From assembly GCA_948762645.1 (NCBI GenBank), contig CAQBRY010000086.1, positions 1 to 7,215 on the forward strand: 7,215 bases of DNA, written 5' to 3'. This document shows positions 6,354 to 7,215 of this stretch, piece after piece. The notes beneath the pieces are model-generated. The model did not search any database, was not told the origin of the DNA, and saw only the letters and a list, made by a program, of their open reading frames with translations. A program made the position numbers and the translations under genes. Source of the stretch: an uncultured Eubacteriales bacterium (lineage in GTDB: Bacteria; Bacillota; Clostridia; Oscillospirales; Acutalibacteraceae). How positions within the stretch are numbered: position 1 is the first letter of the stretch; each line of letters starts with the position of its first letter.

Positions 6354-6984
6354 AGAATTTTGAAAATAATATCATCTCTATCATATCGATAACAGACGAG
6401 AATATTAGAATTATACTTAGGTAACTACATTTTTTAAAATACTCCGTTAATTTTGACCAAAGTCTATCTTCTGTGGGCTTTGGCGTTATTTTTGATGCAA
6501 ACTTTATAGAAAATTTTATTGCATGGGATGAAATTAATAATATAGCTATTGAGGATATAAATATGCCAGGCAATAATATTAAAATATGGTAAGCTATACC
6601 TTTTAGTCCGTAAATTAGATATAGATATCCAGAGGTTATCCCAAGACCGACGCCTCTGAAAAAAATTATTATTGGAATAGTTATGCTTCCGAAAAATGAT
6701 AATGACATTATTAATATAAGTAGCGTAAATATGTATGATGATGAAAAAGAAGCTATAAAGGTATATACTTTTGGCTGACTGTTTCTTTCGCTAAAATCGG
6801 TTGCAAATAAAAAATCTAATTTTTTTATGGTATCCAGCTTTATAAACTTTATACCTAGTGCCCCAAATATCATCCCAGATATTAATGCGACAGATAAGAA
6901 AATCAGAAGTTTATTATTTTTGAAGAAATAGGTTATCTCTTTGTTTCTATTGATGTTTTTAAACTTGTTAATAAAAGTTTTCAT
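6343..6984 (-). CDS. spoIIM: SpoIIM family membrane protein (stage II sporulation protein M)
   Basis: In endospore formers SpoIIM acts with SpoIID and SpoIIP in the wall-degrading machine that drives engulfment of the forespore; relatives also occur outside sporulation. The 213-residue length is close to that of Bacillus subtilis SpoIIM. About five membrane helices are visible (near 26-49, 76-98, 101-124, 127-153 and 187-208). The signature region is FFRGVGLGITSGYLYLIYG followed by LKGIAYHILILLPG (108-140), matching the F-x-G-x-x-x-G ... L-P pattern of the family. The ATG at 6984 has an excellent GGAGGAAG site just upstream. The gene converges on the nucleotidase gene and their 3' ends overlap by 11 bases, so no terminator fits between them. 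The upstream gap (6985-7088) is very AT-rich and shows no clear promoter. Proof of a sporulation role would need the other spoII genes. Confidence 0.75.
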   Translation of the reverse strand: MKTFINKFKNINRNKEITYFFKNNKLLIFLSVALISGMIFGALGIKFIKLDTIKKLDFLFATDFSERNSQPKVYTFIASFSSSYIFTLLILIMSLSFFGSITIPIIIFFRGVGLGITSGYLYLIYGLKGIAYHILILLPGIFISSIAILLISSHAIKFSIKFASKITPKPTEDRLWSKLTEYFKKCSYLSIILIFSSVIDMIEMILFSKFFNF

Positions 6985-7088
6985 ATACTTCCTCCGAATG
7001 TTTGTACATCTATGATAAGTAATATGAAAACTTTTTTATAAATATGATTATATTAAATCAATAAGTTATAGTTTAATAAATATTTAAT

Positions 7089-7215
7089 TTACGGTTTAAA
7101 ATTACTTTTAGCTTTTATATAACATCCTGTGTATCCTACCCACACTGTACCGGCTTTCCATTGCTGCTTAGTGTCCCCTGACAGATTAGCTATTCTTAGT
7201 CTTGTAGTATTGTCC
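7089..7215 (-). CDS. C-terminal end of an unrecognised protein (5' part outside window)
   Basis: An open frame enters from the right edge and ends at the TAA at 7091-7089, giving 41 residues. They include NTTRLRIANLSGDTKQQW, then AGTVWVGYTGCYIKA and a basic end (KSNFKP). The stretch alternates polar and hydrophobic residues with two Trp and two Tyr, as in small beta-rich secreted domains, and is slightly less AT-rich than its surroundings, which supports coding. I do not recognise the family; a faint likeness in layout to the C-termini of small secreted bacteriocins is not enough to name it. The stop lies 104 bases upstream of the SpoIIM start on the same strand, without a clear terminator between them. 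Confidence 0.5.
   Translation of the reverse strand, partial: DNTTRLRIANLSGDTKQQWKAGTVWVGYTGCYIKAKSNFKP

Noticed and set aside
7051..7078. TATTAAA/TTTAATA inverted repeat upstream of the SpoIIM gene as a terminator or operator
   Set aside because: The 7-base arms consist only of A and T in a very AT-rich gap, there is no stable stem and no T run, so chance is the simpler explanation.

Overview
The window is AT-rich throughout and looks like a chromosomal segment of a low-GC Bacillota member, most likely in the class Clostridia. The grounds are strong AGGAGG-type ribosome binding sites, some GTG starts, an LCP-family cell-wall enzyme, a SpoIIM-family sporulation membrane protein, and a class B penicillin-binding protein of a clostridial-looking subtype. 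Nothing indicates a phage, plasmid or insertion sequence. No tRNA, rRNA or CRISPR array was seen, and no stretch over 300 bases lacks a gene or gene remnant.

Layout. Positions 1-413 (minus) hold the N-terminal part of a class B penicillin-binding protein that runs off the left edge. Positions 506-1318 (minus) hold two tandem, related precursor-like genes. The upstream one (899-1318) is intact: a 139-residue peptide with a Nif11-like leader ending in a double-glycine processing motif, followed by a Gly/Ala-rich hydrophobic core. The downstream copy (506-873) is a decayed paralogue with frameshifts, a nonsense codon, no ribosome binding site and no GG. Divergent from this pair is a 60-residue single-pass membrane protein (1485-1667) of unknown role.

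Three plus-strand genes follow: an LCP-family glycopolymer transferase (1837-2880) with a good promoter, a type II-like L-asparaginase without a signal peptide (3022-4017), and a secreted, membrane-anchored 5'-nucleotidase/UshA-like enzyme (4089-6353). A SpoIIM-family membrane protein (6343-6984, minus) converges on the nucleotidase and overlaps it by 11 bases. The right edge (7089-7215, minus) holds the C-terminal 41 codons of an unrecognised protein.

How they fit together. Most of the window concerns the cell envelope: peptidoglycan synthesis, attachment of wall polymers, extracellular nucleotide salvage, and the hydrolase machinery of engulfment. Asparagine catabolism is added. The most unusual part is the orphan double-glycine peptide locus at 506-1667. 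It has an intact precursor, a dying duplicate and a divergent small membrane protein, with no transporter, peptidase or modification enzyme in view.
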